NCBI RefSeq assembly: GCF_022539505.1
Contig: NC_061510.1
Span: forward strand, 226,384,043 to 226,448,042
Origin: Lolium rigidum
Taxonomy: Eukaryota; Streptophyta; Magnoliopsida; Poales; Poaceae
DNA length: 64,000 bases
Direction of reading: 5' to 3'
In this document: positions 22,541 through 34,015 of the stretch, in pieces
Position numbering within the stretch: position 1 is the first letter of the stretch
Layout of the letters: every line of letters starts with the position of its first letter
Notes under the pieces: generated by a model
The model's input: only the letters and a program-made list of their open reading frames with translations
Told to the model about the DNA's origin: nothing
Databases searched by the model: none
Translations under genes and position numbers: made by a program

Positions 22541-22995
22541 GCAGGGGAGGAAAAGCGGACCGAGAACTCCGTCTCGGAGAGCCGGGTCACCTGCCAGTCC
22601 CATATTTCATCCACCAGCGCCTTGAGCTCGTCGGACAGCTGCACCGCCGACAGCGCCTTGGCCGGGAAATGGATGATAGCCTCAAAGACGTCGCTTGATG
22701 GCTGGTCCGGCAGAGGGTCCACATCGATGTTGTAGAAGCCCCCTCCCGTAATGGCGTGCCCCATGGTCTGCAGCACAAGCTGCCGTCCTCTCGTCGGACA
22801 GTTTGCCGAGATGTGGCCGGCCCTGCTGCAGAGAACACACAGAGGGTCATTGGGGCAATCCGCCTGGAAATGCCCTTCTTGACCGCACCGGAAGCATTCT
22901 CCGGCCGCCACCTTTGTAAGGGGAATCAACCTAACAAGCGTACAACACGTGTCCTTCTGCTGGCGTACCGCACAGCACGCACGTACTTGCCCCAC
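22541..22995 (-). pseudogene. LINE ORF1 fragment with two CCHC knuckles and partial DUF4283
   Basis: The frame from 22995 holds CFRCGQEGHFQADC and CVLCSRAGHISANC (about 22905-22800), then GGGFYNIDVD and LVDEIWDWQVTRLSETEFSV (about 22760-22560), the same order as LINE A ORF1. Residues before the knuckles look non-native, and the DUF4283 stops at about 22545, where MULE-side sequence begins. It is a different LINE from LINE A by sequence. Confidence 0.7.
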
Positions 22996-23009
22996 GACTT
23001 TCCCACGCG

Positions 23010-23105
23010 TGACTGTACCTGCCCATTGTGTGCGCGCGCGCGCGACTAGCGATCAATGATTTCTTTCACGCCGATCGATCCAATGATGCTAGCTAGCAGC
23101 TAGCT
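23010..23105. repeat. Simple repeats
   Basis: A GTGTGCGCGCGCGCGCG run near 23030-23045 and a GCTAGCTAGCAGCTAGCTAGC block near 23090-23110. Confidence 0.6.
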
Positions 23106-23112
23106 AGCTTAA

Positions 23113-23810
23113 GTGCAGCATTATCTAAAAGGATTAAGGCCGTTGCAATCCCTGGTCTCTCAGCGATTGGACGGTGCGCCCGCGTCGTGTGTGGACTACC
23201 TCGGGGGCCCCCTTCCTTTCCGTCGGTGGCTGTGGCCTGGGGGTTTGACCAACCGTCATCTCTCGATTGGATCTTCTTCTACGTGGTTTTTTTCCATGGC
23301 TGCCGGCGATTCCAGTTCCCTCTCTCTCCATGGCAACGCCGGCTCCCCCTTCCCTCCCTTCTCATGCCCCTCTCGACCTACACTCCACCACCTTCCCTTT
23401 CTTTCTCCGCCTTGTGGATTCCTAGCGGCGGCGCGAGGCCGCACACCCCGGAGAGCCTGCGACTCGAGTTGCCTCCCGAGCGCCGTCGCTGCATCTGCCC
23501 GGCAAGCGCCGCCGCCAACGCATCTGCCCGGCGAGCGCTGCCGCCAACGCATCTTCCCGGTGAGCGCCGCTGCCGCCGACGCATGCTCTCAGCTCCAAAA
23601 AAACTCGCTTTTTTATCCGAAATAACGAGGAATCGCCGGATCTGCGTGCGGCGGTGCTGAATCCGGTGGTGTTGTGAGCCCAGCCGTTCACCGACACTTA
23701 CTACCCAGGCCGGGCCTTCGTCGAGCCGAGGAAGGAGGTGGACGACGTTCATGAGGTGCAAGCTGCAGGTATGTGTGATATTGCTGTTCCCGTATTTGCA
23801 TGTTTCGGAG
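23113..23810 (+). other. GC-rich exon-like region, no recognised product
   Basis: Open in several frames on both strands, so long ORFs here reflect composition. It contains a short tandem repeat (23491-23580) and ends with GCAAGCTGCAG/GTATGT near 23760, a good plant splice donor on the plus strand, after which the sequence turns AT-rich. It could be a first exon of a lost gene or a DNA-transposon passenger. No domain seen. Confidence 0.3.
23491..23580. repeat. Three tandem copies of a 29-32 bp GC-rich unit
   Basis: Units start GCATCTGCCCGGCAAGC (23491), GCATCTGCCCGGCGAGC (23520) and GCATCTTCCCGGTGAGC (23549). Confidence 0.85.
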
Positions 23811-26800
23811 ATAATCATCCTATCCTATCTGATGTGATGCAGAATCCCGGCAACTAATACGGAAGAGAGGAGATGTATCCAGTATTTTTAAGTACCCTGC
23901 CACTAATCCATTGGCGTAGATAGAATATTTCAATGATGGTCACGCCAAGTTAGTTTGCATGATCATCACACTAATTAGTACTAATACAATATAGTCTGAA
24001 GAGGCTAAATTGAATTAGCTATCTAGCTATTCCATTTCTGTTCTTCCTTTCTATCTGTGTACATAACTGAATATTTGTGTATATTATTGTAGCAGTCAAG
24101 AGCCAAAGAACGTGGACGTACATCTCAACTACTTGAATCTGCATCCTTACGAGGTGTTATGCCAAATGCATCTTGCTGCTAGAGATTGGGATTTTAGATA
24201 CTTGTTTACGAGAGCTGAAGCACCATTTTATTTTGTTCGCCAGTAAATGAAAATGAAACATTGTTACCTAGATGTCAGCTTAAGTATTTCCTTATCTGAG
24301 AATACTTGAGAACGGTCAATCTATGATGATACTCTTAGTATTCTGAATTTGCACCAAAACTCCGAGTAATCTGTGATGATTTAGATGGTACGATAATGAA
24401 TTTTTACTTGACTGAAGATGCCAGTTTGTAAGCATCACACAAACTCTTCAGGCGAGCAGGTGAGTGTTTTGCATAAGTAACTGCCCTGGAACTAGCTACC
24501 TCTTCATAGTTTCACATGCTCTTGCAAATATCTTCTTATCTCTTTTCAGTTTGTTAGGTAGAGAAATTAAACAACGGGAAAACTTGGAAGCCAGACCAGG
24601 CACATCTCAGTCTGAAAATTTGAACTGACTAAGTAAGAAAATAGAATATATTTACTGATGATAACTATTTTATCTCTCCAGGTTGAAGGCTAACGGCTTA
24701 CTAAATTAAGGTTTTCATGGTGATATATTTTGAGCTCATACACCACTCTCTGCTAAGTGCCAGTCCAGCTGTTGTCATTTGTGAGTAGTAACTATGATTG
24801 TCCTCTTTTAACTTATCTTACTTTATCACTGGAATATGCATTTGCTCTTTTAACTATGACTGCCAATTGACAAGTTAACCAATTGACTGCTCTTTTAAAT
24901 AAAAAAGTGTGAAGTATACAATTCTTATTGACAAGTTAACCCTTCCAAGCAGTATGGTTAGGCAAACATACTGCGGGTGAACAACAGAGAAATGTCCACA
25001 ACAATATTCAAAACGGCTTATTGATGTCTACATGAGTAACTGTGGACATAGTATGCATATTATCTTTAGCATGTAGATCTGACTATGTTTACAGCATGTA
25101 GACCTGAACTCTGCCTATAACATTAGCTTCTCATCGACACATTTTTTTTAAAGCATGTTCATTTGATGCTTTAATGCGCCTCAATCGTTTATTAGATTAT
25201 AATGTTTACATTTCATTAGCCGGAGAAGATTGACACCATTATCACTAATTATTCTTGACACATGTTAGTGCAACACGTGCGTGAAGATAGTTTTGTACTC
25301 CTACATTAATCACACTTGTCCTGAGTTTTCCCAACCAATGATACTGAATAGGTAATAGGCTTCGCTGTCCCCAACCAGTGATAATACTCCACAATGGCAA
25401 ATTAGTATATAATTATTTTTGTTGTTATCCTACAGAGATGTGTCATAAAAACAACAAGAACAACATAATGACAATTTTCCTTCTCTGCGTTTCTTTTATT
25501 TCTTTCTCCGTGTGATATTATTTTCTTTTATGCGAGTGTTTTGTAGCAATTTGGTTGCAGGAAAAGTAACTGTTGTGACGATGCATTAGTTGTGCTCACA
25601 TGAAACGCCTATAACAAAATATTTCCTATGTAGATGTACATGACAGGCTATGGCTTTAACGGTCATAGACATAGAGGTGATTTCTATATGCAGGCTTTAT
25701 GTTGGTGTTTTGTTATAACTTCATTTTTAGAGCCACATTTACTTAGTATTTACTATAAGTAACTTTATATATCTTTACATAGAATACATCCTTGCTGTGT
25801 GATATATGTGTTGAACCTTGAGTCAATGCAGACATTGTGAACTGTCAAGCTAATATACTGCGACTCATAATCATGATAAGTTTATAACTATTGCCTGACT
25901 CCTTATCTAGGGAAACTTTGTTATAGGCGTTTCCTGTGATATGTATAGTTAGTAATTTTTTTTGTATGCAACACGGAGAAAGTTCACGTCTTGAAAATTT
26001 GGGTTCCATGATTCTAATGCATCGTGACAGATTTAGAAGTACTCAATACTCCAATTTTTTTAATGGTGGGCACCACCTTTTTGATTGTCTTTGCCATGGG
26101 TCTTAAGTGCTCTAGGTGGCATATTCGAGAGTCCTATTTACTGGACTCTCTGATTTGAGAAAGTTTGTACTGGGCATTTTCGAAAGCACTTAGAGGTATC
26201 ACTGCATGTTAGGATTTAGTAGGCTGCCTCTTTTGCATTTGATGTTACTGAGAGGGATTTTACATTATTCCCTCCATGTATTCTTATGATTTACCTTTGA
26301 CTGTCTAATATATTTGAATTAGTTTGGTGAGGTTGTGCGCTTGAAAAATATAGTTATAGGAATTTTCTTTAATATCTATAGCTGGTTAATGACTTATATG
26401 CGGTATGAAAAAAAGTTCATGTCATTTGGGTTCCACGATTCTTATACACTGTTCATTCCTTTGCATGTTGAGCTAATACTTATATGTATGCAGTATTTGT
26501 TTATTTTTTGAAATATATGAATTACAGTATCTACATGCCAGCCTGCATTTTGCACTACAGGAACACTCCTGAATCTATATATTATTAACTGGTTCCCAAC
26601 CAATCATTGTAGAGTCACTCTGTTCTCTCTTCTTTCTCATTATCCTCAGCACTTGGCATTACTACACTTGGCTGCATAATGGTACCATATCCTGGTATAG
26701 CTTATGTTGTTGCCCTTAAAACAAAATTGTTGCCATTCGATATGGCTTTAGAGAATTTCTAATGTCATCATCGATGACGTACTTTGCACTATCCTTTGTC

Positions 26801-27130
26801 TCAAGAGATTATGTTAGCCTAAAAATATGTGTCAATTAATGATGAATATTGTTTACACGTTACAACTTCTCCTGCTCCTGAAGATATCAATTTAACCTGA
26901 TAAGTACGTTCTTTTTTTAAAAAAAAATGAATGAGATTAACTATTACAGAGTAGAATATATTATTTCTTCCCATCAACGTGATGGAGGCGGCCAAGGATG
27001 GTAAGTGTTGGCCTCCACCTGAGGCGTGGTCGATCAGGGATCTCTGGTTTTTCATTTTGTTTGCATGTGCTTCCTTTGCTGATATGACTTTGTTGCGTGC
27101 AGAAAACCATATCGTGGTGCATATTTCGGG
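23811..27130. other. Unassigned AT-rich intergenic region
   Basis: No coding potential or known element that I can support. Two features stand out: a 17-bp perfect inverted repeat at 25602/25917, and two diverged direct copies of a segment at about 25960-26030 and 26395-26450 (both AAAGTTCA(C/T)GTC...TTGGGTTCCA(T/C)GATTCT). Confidence 0.4.
25602..25933. mobile_element. Possible MITE with inverted ends
   Basis: GAAACGCCTATAACAAA at 25602-25618 is repeated exactly in inverse at 25917-25933, and the match continues inward imperfectly (ATATTTCC versus GTTTCCC). The interior is AT-rich without ORFs. No clear target-site duplication is visible. Confidence 0.4.
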
Positions 27131-27970
27131 TTGTATGATGCTTAGATAAGCATTGTTGAGAGCTGTAGGTGTCGGCACAGACGCAAGGTACCGTTCCTAC
27201 TTGGAGTCTGGTGGCTTTGTGTCTGCGGTGCAGAGCCGTGTTCCAGGAGTTGGGTGGTTGGGAGTGCCTCTCAGGCAGAGGAGGATGCGGCCGTGGGCCT
27301 CATTCGTGCTCTACGGTGGTGGTGTGGTGTGGTTGTCGGCGACGCCAAATGGAGGCGCACCATCTGTATGCGCCGGCAGGCGGCCAGTTCTGGTCGGTTG
27401 TTTAGACTGCATTGACAAGAAGCAACAGGCAGTTGAGAAGGCTTGGTTTGCTGGAGCAGGGGTTGGTCTCCATCAACGATTTGATCTCCATCTGTGGCAT
27501 GTGCAGAACAGCTCTGCTCTGTGGCTTATGCTAACTTGGGTCTTGCAAGTGGTAGCACTGATCTTGCTAGATGATTGATAGGTGCATGCTCTTTCGGAGC
27601 GCATGCTGGACAGGATAAACGAGGTCACCACCAGGTTGACGGCGCGGCATTGGGGCAGGAAGAGCTTGCTGGCGCTCTAGGCTTGCTCTGGTAGTCTGTG
27701 TGGTAGGCAAATCCTGCGTTCTCTAATGTGCCCCTTTTTCAGCGTCGTGGTCGTCCTGATTGGGCAGCTGCTATAGGCACGTTCAGTAGCTGGTGTTCTG
27801 CCTATGAAAAAGATGCTGGTGTTTTGCTGTATGAAAAAGACTGCACGGCTCTGGGTGGGGTGGTCATTGTAGTTGCCCTTTTGCAGTAGGCTGTGAAGTA
27901 GGTGTAAGTGGCGTGGGTATGTGTGACGCCATGTTTTTCTGGTTGTGGTATTGGCTGAAATGGATACATG
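27131..27970. other. GC-rich region with unrecognised open frames
   Basis: A plus-strand frame at 27153-27578 is open for 141 codons, Gly/Val/Trp-rich, and overlaps another frame. I see no domain, start context or splice structure. It may be decayed gene sequence. Confidence 0.2.
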
Positions 27971-28086
27971 AATGGGGTAGTTTGTGTAGCGTAGACATTT
28001 GCGATGTCTATTGTGCAGTGAAAATCATGAGAGATGCTCTATTTCTGTGTGATTTATCTATCTATCTATCTACTTCCTTTCTATAA

Positions 28087-29562
28087 GGGTGTGTTTGGTA
28101 GCCTGAGTCATTTCAAATTTATTCTCCCACTTGAGATATCTCACCTCATACAAGTAAGGATGGGAATGGGTCGGCCCGGACCTGGCCCTGGACCTGGCCC
28201 TGCTGGCCTTGAGGCCAGTTTGAGAGGCCGCGGGTCGACCCACATTGAGTGAAGTCACTGGCCTCGCTGGCCCAATGGGTACTAGGGGCCGGCCCAGATT
28301 TTAGCTTTTGTACGTTTTTTTGGTTGTTATAAAGAACAACTGATCTAGTTTCAGCTCTCACCACTCGCGGAAACTACGTAATGAAACAATGGAACTATGG
28401 AAATAACTAAGCAGAGTACTTTTCAAGCGGTGACCAGTTATAGCCAGTTGAGTGGTACGATGGAGTCCAAGGTGGGTCGGCCCTGCTGACCCATTGGGTA
28501 ATTCGGTGCCGGCTCCACTGACCCGTTTTTTGTATGAAGCCGACCCGATTGGCCCAATGGCCCTGTTTTTTTGGGTCGGGCCAGTGACCCAGTGGGTCGA
28601 CCCGGCCCATTCCCAGACCTGACATACAAGCTAGCATGAGATTTTGTGGTATGTTTGTTAGCCCGTATGTGGTGAGAAAATCTGAACTGATACTTTGTTT
28701 GTTATCCCGTATGGTGTGAGATTGGCCCAAAAATTTGAAATAACAGAGAGGTCCACACTTTTGCAGAAAGGCCCCTAAATAAAACAATAAAAAAGCAATC
28801 GGGTCCTCTCTGCACCACCGTGCTGGGAGCTCTGTGGCCTGTGGCCGGCGGTGGCCGGCGGTGGCGGGCCGTGGGGCGGCGGCCGAGCTTGCTAGGCTAC
28901 GGCGTGAGCTCTTGCAACTTCCCGGCGTCCCTTGCTTTGCCTCGGCTAGCGGGAGAGGTGAAGCGCGGGAGGAAGGCCAGAGCGGGAGTAGGACCGGCCT
29001 GGGTGCCAGCTCATCGGCGGTGGCGGGCTGTCGGGCAGCGGCGGTGGCCAGGGGAGACGGCGGCCGGCGGCCAGAGGAGGGGCGCCGGCGTGAGCTCGGG
29101 CACGACAAGAACTGCAGGAGGCGTGGGAGGAGAGCGTCGGCGCGTGCTCGGGCTCGGCAAGAACTGCAGGAGTCGCAGGAGGAGAGCGCCGGCGCGAGCT
29201 CGGCGACAGGCGGCGGCCAGGGGTGGCGGCGGCCGGCGGTCAGGGGGCGGCAGCGGCCGGCGGCCAGAGGAGGGGCGCGGGGAAGTCTGTGAAGGGATTT
29301 TTGTTCTGGAGGAAAGTGAGGAGGCGGGCTCGGGTCTGGGGGTACGCTCGCGGGTCTCCCGAGAAACTTTGCGGGATGGAATCAGCTTGGCTGCGTTGTG
29401 AAGCTCAGATTGAGCTTCACAAGCTGGCCTGGCTGAGGGGCATTTTTTGTATGAGGTTGGCATAGCTGAGATGAGTTGACCCGGGCTAACAAACACATGT
29501 TTCACCAAAAATCTCGGTTGAGATGAGATTTTCTGGGTTGACACGAGCTACCTAACACACCC
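28087..29562. mobile_element. PIF/Harbinger-type non-autonomous element, 1476 bp
   Basis: Ends are GGGTGTGTTTGGTAGC and, inverted, GGGTGTGTTAGGTAGC (one mismatch in 16), flanked by TAA at 28084-28086 and 29563-29565, the TWA duplication usual for PIF/Harbinger (Tourist) elements. The interior is GC-rich at 28810-29400, open in several frames and internally repetitive, with no transposase. A hAT-like MITE (28155-28622) is nested inside. Confidence 0.82.
28155..28622. mobile_element. hAT-type MITE, 468 bp, nested in the Harbinger element
   Basis: The 8-bp duplication CATACAAG is at 28147-28154 and 28623-28630. Ends share the core TGGGAATGGG(T/C)CGG in inverse orientation. An 8-bp duplication with short inverted ends is the hAT signature. 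The interior is made of diverged short repeats around GGCCCAATGGGT and encodes nothing. Confidence 0.85.
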
Positions 29563-29585
29563 TAAGTGTCGCAAATTTGTCTTGT

Positions 29586-29668
29586 GATGTCTGTGTGAAA
29601 ATCAGGAGAGATGCGAGATGCTCTGATTCTCCGCGGTTTATATATTTACTTCCTTTCTATAAATTTTT
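29586..29668. repeat. Second copy of a host segment also present at about 27995-28086
   Basis: GTGAAAATCA..GAGAGATG..CTCT...TTTATATATTTACTTCCTTTCTATAA here matches GTGAAAATCATGAGAGATGCTCT...TCTACTTCCTTTCTATAA left of the Harbinger element. The element therefore sits between two diverged copies of one host sequence. Confidence 0.6.
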
Positions 29669-29889
29669 GTAAATTTGTCTAGATTTGCATGGATCTAAAC
29701 ATTGATTTGCATGTAGCTCTAACATGGTGCAGTGGGCTCCAAACCCTATCAATATCATTTCACACACACCATGTCTACAGCACGGAAAAAATAATGAATC
29801 AAATCCGTACAGGTGAACCACGTAGACCAGATCATCATGTAACAACGCCAGTTAGACGGCGCGGCGAAGCGCGCTACCCATCTAGTCTG

Positions 29890-30370
29890 TATCAATTCCA
29901 TACGAGTACAACGCGAGTAGAACGCGAATATCCGACGTTATACCTGCTTTCCTTCCATACGACTACATTTACATACAGAGCACGGGTACAACTTAATGAA
30001 CACTCGAATACAGTTACATACAAAGCACAAGTACAATCGCGTTCACGACCGAGTACAGTCGTACACACGAGACAGGTACAGTCTCGCACACGGGTAAGTA
30101 CAGTCGCACACGAGCAAGTACAGGTACAGTCGTGAACACGAGCGAGTACATGTAAAATCATCCAACACGCGAGCAAGTATAGGTATAGAAGTACAGTCAC
30201 GCACACAAGCAAGTAGATATACAAAAGTACAATTGCACACATGAGTGAGTACAGGTACAGTCGTACACACGAGCAAGTATGTGACCGAGTAAAGGAAAAA
30301 ACTGCATCAAATACACTACAAGCAGAAGTACTTATCGGTTGAAGTACAGTTAGGTACACAACACGAGTAC
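29890..30370. repeat. Degenerate short tandem repeat (CACGAG-AAGTACAG-TACAGTCG type)
   Basis: Irregular units built from ACACGAG, CAAGTACA, GGTACAGTCG and variants run from about 29890 to 30370, densest at 30010-30280. ORFs on either strand give Cys/Thr/Val-rich repeats and are not genes. Confidence 0.75.
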
Positions 30371-30622
30371 AACTATAAAAGATTGCAAAAATATACATAG
30401 TTTGAACCATGGTTGACACAAATATAAAAGATTGCAAAAAAAAAACCTAACTAGACCGGACATCAAAGGTTTCATGTGTTCACCGCCAAAAAGAACACTT
30501 GAGGGCACACCCAGTCACCCAAACTGGAAAATCCAGCTGGTGAGGGTACCCCTGTTGGTTCTTCCGAGGAAGAACATCCAGAAACCTTGGTCCATTTTTT
30601 CGCTGCGAAGAAACAACACTCT

Positions 30623-31104
30623 TCAGTCGCTGTCCTTCACGGCGCTGTCGCCGTGGTAGTTCCGGCGGCAATGCGTCTCGTCGAACACCTTGACGCTCAC
30701 GTCCCTGTCGCCGAAGTAGGAGAACACGAGCATGAAGCCGGGTTCGAGGCGGTGGTAGCGCGCGAACTTCTCCCAGCCCATGTGGAGGTACATGTTGCCG
30801 CGCGCGTCGTAGATCACGTCGACGATCCACCGGCAGCAGTGGCAGCCATCCTCGCGCAGATGCAGCGAGCCTGGGCGCTCGTCGTTGGCGATGAAGTCGG
30901 CAAAGTCGCGTCCAGCAGCCTCTGGATGCCGTGTGGGTCGCCCTTGAGGACGACGATGAACTCAAACAGCACGGGCGCTTCCTCGTTCTGCCTGTCCGAC
31001 GATGAGGCCGACGACGGCGTCGCAGGCGACGGTGAGCGTGCAGCTCTTCCGCGGCCACGACCACGACCACGGTCGCGAGCTCGGCCTCCGCCTCTACCAG
31101 CCAT
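30623..31104 (-). pseudogene. B3-domain DNA-binding protein gene with one frameshift
   Basis: The start ATG is at 31104 (an Arg/Gly-rich N-terminus, then a Ser/Pro-rich linker) and the stop at 30623. From about 31000 the sequence reads as a B3 fold: FEFIVVLKGD, then GSLHLREDGCHCCRWIVDV, MYLHMGWEKFARYHRL, GFMLVFSYFGDRDVSVKVFD. These fit the REM/B3 pattern of a W..F...H.L..G..L.F core and a final FD strand. The two halves are in different frames. One missing base at about 30905-30912 explains this exactly: 482 nt here, 483 (160 residues) if whole. TATAAAAA lies 87 nt upstream. The gene could be a young pseudogene, or the base could be an assembly error. Confidence 0.75.
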
Positions 31105-31190
31105 GGCGTCGACTCTTGAGATGGTGGCGGCTAGGGCTAGGGAGAGAGGCGCTAGGGTTTGTGTGAGAGGGACGATGAGAGGCGGCCCTT

Positions 31191-31198
31191 TTTTTATA
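31191..31198 (-). promoter_or_regulatory. TATA box of the B3 gene
   Basis: The minus strand reads TATAAAAA, followed about 30 bp on by CTCTCACACAAACCCTAGC, a typical cereal transcription start and leader. The same leader and related upstream sequence occur at 35924-36000 on the plus strand. Confidence 0.7.
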
Positions 31199-31319
31199 GG
31201 CCGGAGGGAGGCGGGGGAGCGGTGACGCTCATTAACACTGGCACGCAGAGCTAAGCGGCAACGAGACGCTACGCTGCGCCTCTGCGGGAACAGCACCGTC
31301 GCTGCGCGCCAATAACTTC

Positions 31320-31592
31320 CATCACGAGGTAGGCGACGGTTAGGTTAAAATTCAATTGTGCCGCTGACGGGTAGGCCCCGCCACTCCCCGCCTCGCTTTT
31401 CGGTGCGTCCGGCGTCCCCGGTGCGTCCCCTGTGGGGCGGGGACGGGTTCGGAGCGCCGGACACTGTATCGGAACACGTCGGACAAAAAGCGGCTTTGGG
31501 GGATGCGGCCGGGAACATTTTTTTATCCGACACGTCTAAAATCGCTTTGGGGGACGCTTCGGGGATGCGACTGGAGATGCTTGATCCGGATT
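31320..31592 (-). mobile_element. Terminal part of a Harbinger-like element upstream of the B3 gene
   Basis: On the minus strand the end near 31590 reads AAGCATCTCCAGTCGCATCC, followed by GC-rich CGTCC/GCATCCCCC repeats. This style of end (GCATCTCCA plus subterminal GC-rich repeats) matches the element at 35538-36555. I found no partner end, so the B3 gene's inclusion in a transposon is inference. Confidence 0.45.
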
Positions 31593-33650
31593 TTAATCCT
31601 AAAAGAGCCTAGCTAGGTTGCGTACGGCCAAACCATCATAGGCTCATAGGTTAAGGCTAGCTACACACATGAGCAGAGTCCGGCTTGAACGCCATCGATC
31701 GATACTGACATATAAGTGACCATACCCTGATCGATCTAACACACCCAGTCGACGACAGCGAAGAAGAGAACGAGTATGGATTGGAGAAGGAAGAGGTCAC
31801 GCCGGCGGAGGCTCGCCGGCTAATACGAGGACGAGGACTCGAGAAGGGATTGTACCCGGCGACGCGTACTCAAGTTCCGACGAGAGGACGACCGACAACG
31901 TTGTGCTACACCAGCTCAGAAGGCCACGCCGGCGGGACGAATAAGACGAGGACGACGTCTAACTGCTCCAGGAGGCCGCCGGTTCGCCATGGCCAAGACG
32001 AGGTCGACGAGGGAGTACAATCGGCGACGGGTGCTGAAGTTTAGACATGATTTAATTGGCCAAGCTACTGCTGAAACCAACAAAAACTTGCCCAATTACT
32101 GTTATCAAGGCCGCCGGCTAACGGTGTAGACAGCAAGCTCCGCGTGCCAGCCTGCTTTCGCAGCAACCGCAACGTCTGGACTGGACGGTCGTGCTGAATC
32201 GCAATGTACTACACCATGTAGCATGCAACTGGTGTAGCTCTACGAGAGCGTTCCAGCACATGATTGAGCGCCGTGTGAGGGTACGGCCCGAGACAACAAT
32301 CTCCAATGCGAGAATTGAGAAGCGCGCGGTCATCGTCATCATGATGTGCTACAACATGGTCGAGCACGACGGCACGTTCCGCTCGCTCGGGTCCAGGTAC
32401 CACGCCATGCTGGGTCAACATACATCCTCGTCCGCGGATTCTTCTGGACAATGCTTTTGGCCGCTGGCAGAAATAACGCAGGATGCGGTCTGCTAGTTAG
32501 CTACGGCATACGGCAAGCACAACAAAGGTAGTAACTCCAATCAAGCTTTGGAGCAAGCAGGCAAAGGCCAACACACGCGGAACGCTGTACGTTAGCCTGC
32601 CAACTTTTACTATTATGATTTAACCTACTGGGTCAAGTTTACAAACGGACGGTTCTATGAGCTAAATGTTCTAGGCAATCCTTTTTTATGTTCAGTGCGC
32701 TTAGGAATTGCCTGATGTCTACCATGTTTAAACTTTATGTCTTAACCATAGGTTGATCAATATCCATGATTTTATTAAATAGATTTTTCTAGCAAAATAT
32801 CGTGTACGTATATATACGCCGTCACATTGTTGTACACGGTGCGGAGCAATAAGGGGGTTAACTCGAACATGGAGATGAATAAAAACACACATAATTTTAT
32901 GTTTTTTTTTGTTTGCATATTCTTTTCACCACCTAGCTTGTAGCTTATTATATTTATTGGTTGCTCCCGGTTCTCCGTTGTATGCACGAGACAACAACTT
33001 TAATTTGTGTATATTTTTTCCATGGTGATTTTATTTTCAATGATTTTTTCGTGTTGCAGTACATTGAATCAGAATGGTTTTTGTAATTGACGGTTGCCTT
33101 CAAAAAATTGACAACTCCTTTTTCACAATTAATTAGAATGGTTAATTAGGATTTGGTGTATATGTTAAATGTTTTCATTTTGTGTCTCTGGATAAGCTTA
33201 CTGTCTTGAAAAGCCTAATTCTTTTTTATATACAATTGGCCACCAGAAGTATTCTGCCTATGGTTCATTAGAATTTGGTGTATATTTTGTAGGATAGTAT
33301 TTAGTGTACACGAATGGTTTTAAAGTTGTGCTTATCCTTCTTTCTTAAACTGTAGTAGCTACTCATTGTGTGCCAATGTTAGAATAAAAGGAATAGATTT
33401 TGATGGGTATTGGTAGGGAGGATGAAGTGAATGAATCAACTTGATTTTATTCGGATGGGTTGGGATAGTTTGGTTAGCTCTGGCGCCAACTATTTTTTCG
33501 GTCAATTAATTTTTATATTCAATAAAAATCAATCCGGTACAATGAACGGGCAATTTTCCTAGTACACAATAACATCTTAAATTTTAATACACAATAACAT
33601 CACAAAATTACTATGTCCAAAATTTTAATACACAATAACATTTTCTATTT
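31593..33650. other. Unassigned region with coding-like islands
   Basis: Around 31750-32045 and 32170-32500 the plus strand has GC-rich, exon-like stretches. One frame at 32191-32496 has ordinary protein composition (MIERRVRVRPETTISNARIE), but I recognise neither. 32530-33650 is AT-rich and empty. Confidence 0.25.
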
Positions 33651-33679
33651 TCTATTTCTAACCCTAGCAAAATCCTAAC

Positions 33680-34015
33680 ATATATGAAACTATATATGAA
33701 ACCATATATAAAACTAACATATATCAATTCATTGCATTTGAAATATATGAAACTATATTTTAAATATATGAAATTCACTAACATATATGAATTCACTAAC
33801 ATATATGAAACTGTATTTTAAATATATGAAATTCACTAACATATATGAAATATATGAAACTATGTTTTAAATATATGAAATTGAGTAACATGTTTGAATT
33901 GTATGAAATATATGAAACTATATTTTAAATATATGAAATTCACTAACATATGTGAATTCACTAACATAAATTAAATTCACTAACATATGTGAATTTATTA
34001 TATTTGAAACTACAA
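33680..34015. repeat. AT-rich tandem repeat (CATATATGAAACTATATTTTAAATATATGAAATTCACTAA type)
   Basis: Repeats of ATATATGAA, TTTAAATATATGAAATTC and CACTAACATATATGAA run in irregular order. The array begins where the CACTA transposase reading ends. Confidence 0.8.

Noticed and set aside
28407..29401. Long ORFs on both strands (up to 233 codons)
   Set aside because: They follow GC-rich, internally repeated DNA inside the Harbinger element and overlap in several frames, with no domain.
29890..30437. Cys/Thr/Val-rich ORFs
   Set aside because: Produced by the degenerate short tandem repeat, open in several frames.
33680..34015. Repeat array as a possible CRISPR
   Set aside because: Units are irregular, AT-rich and lack unique spacers, in a plant nuclear context.
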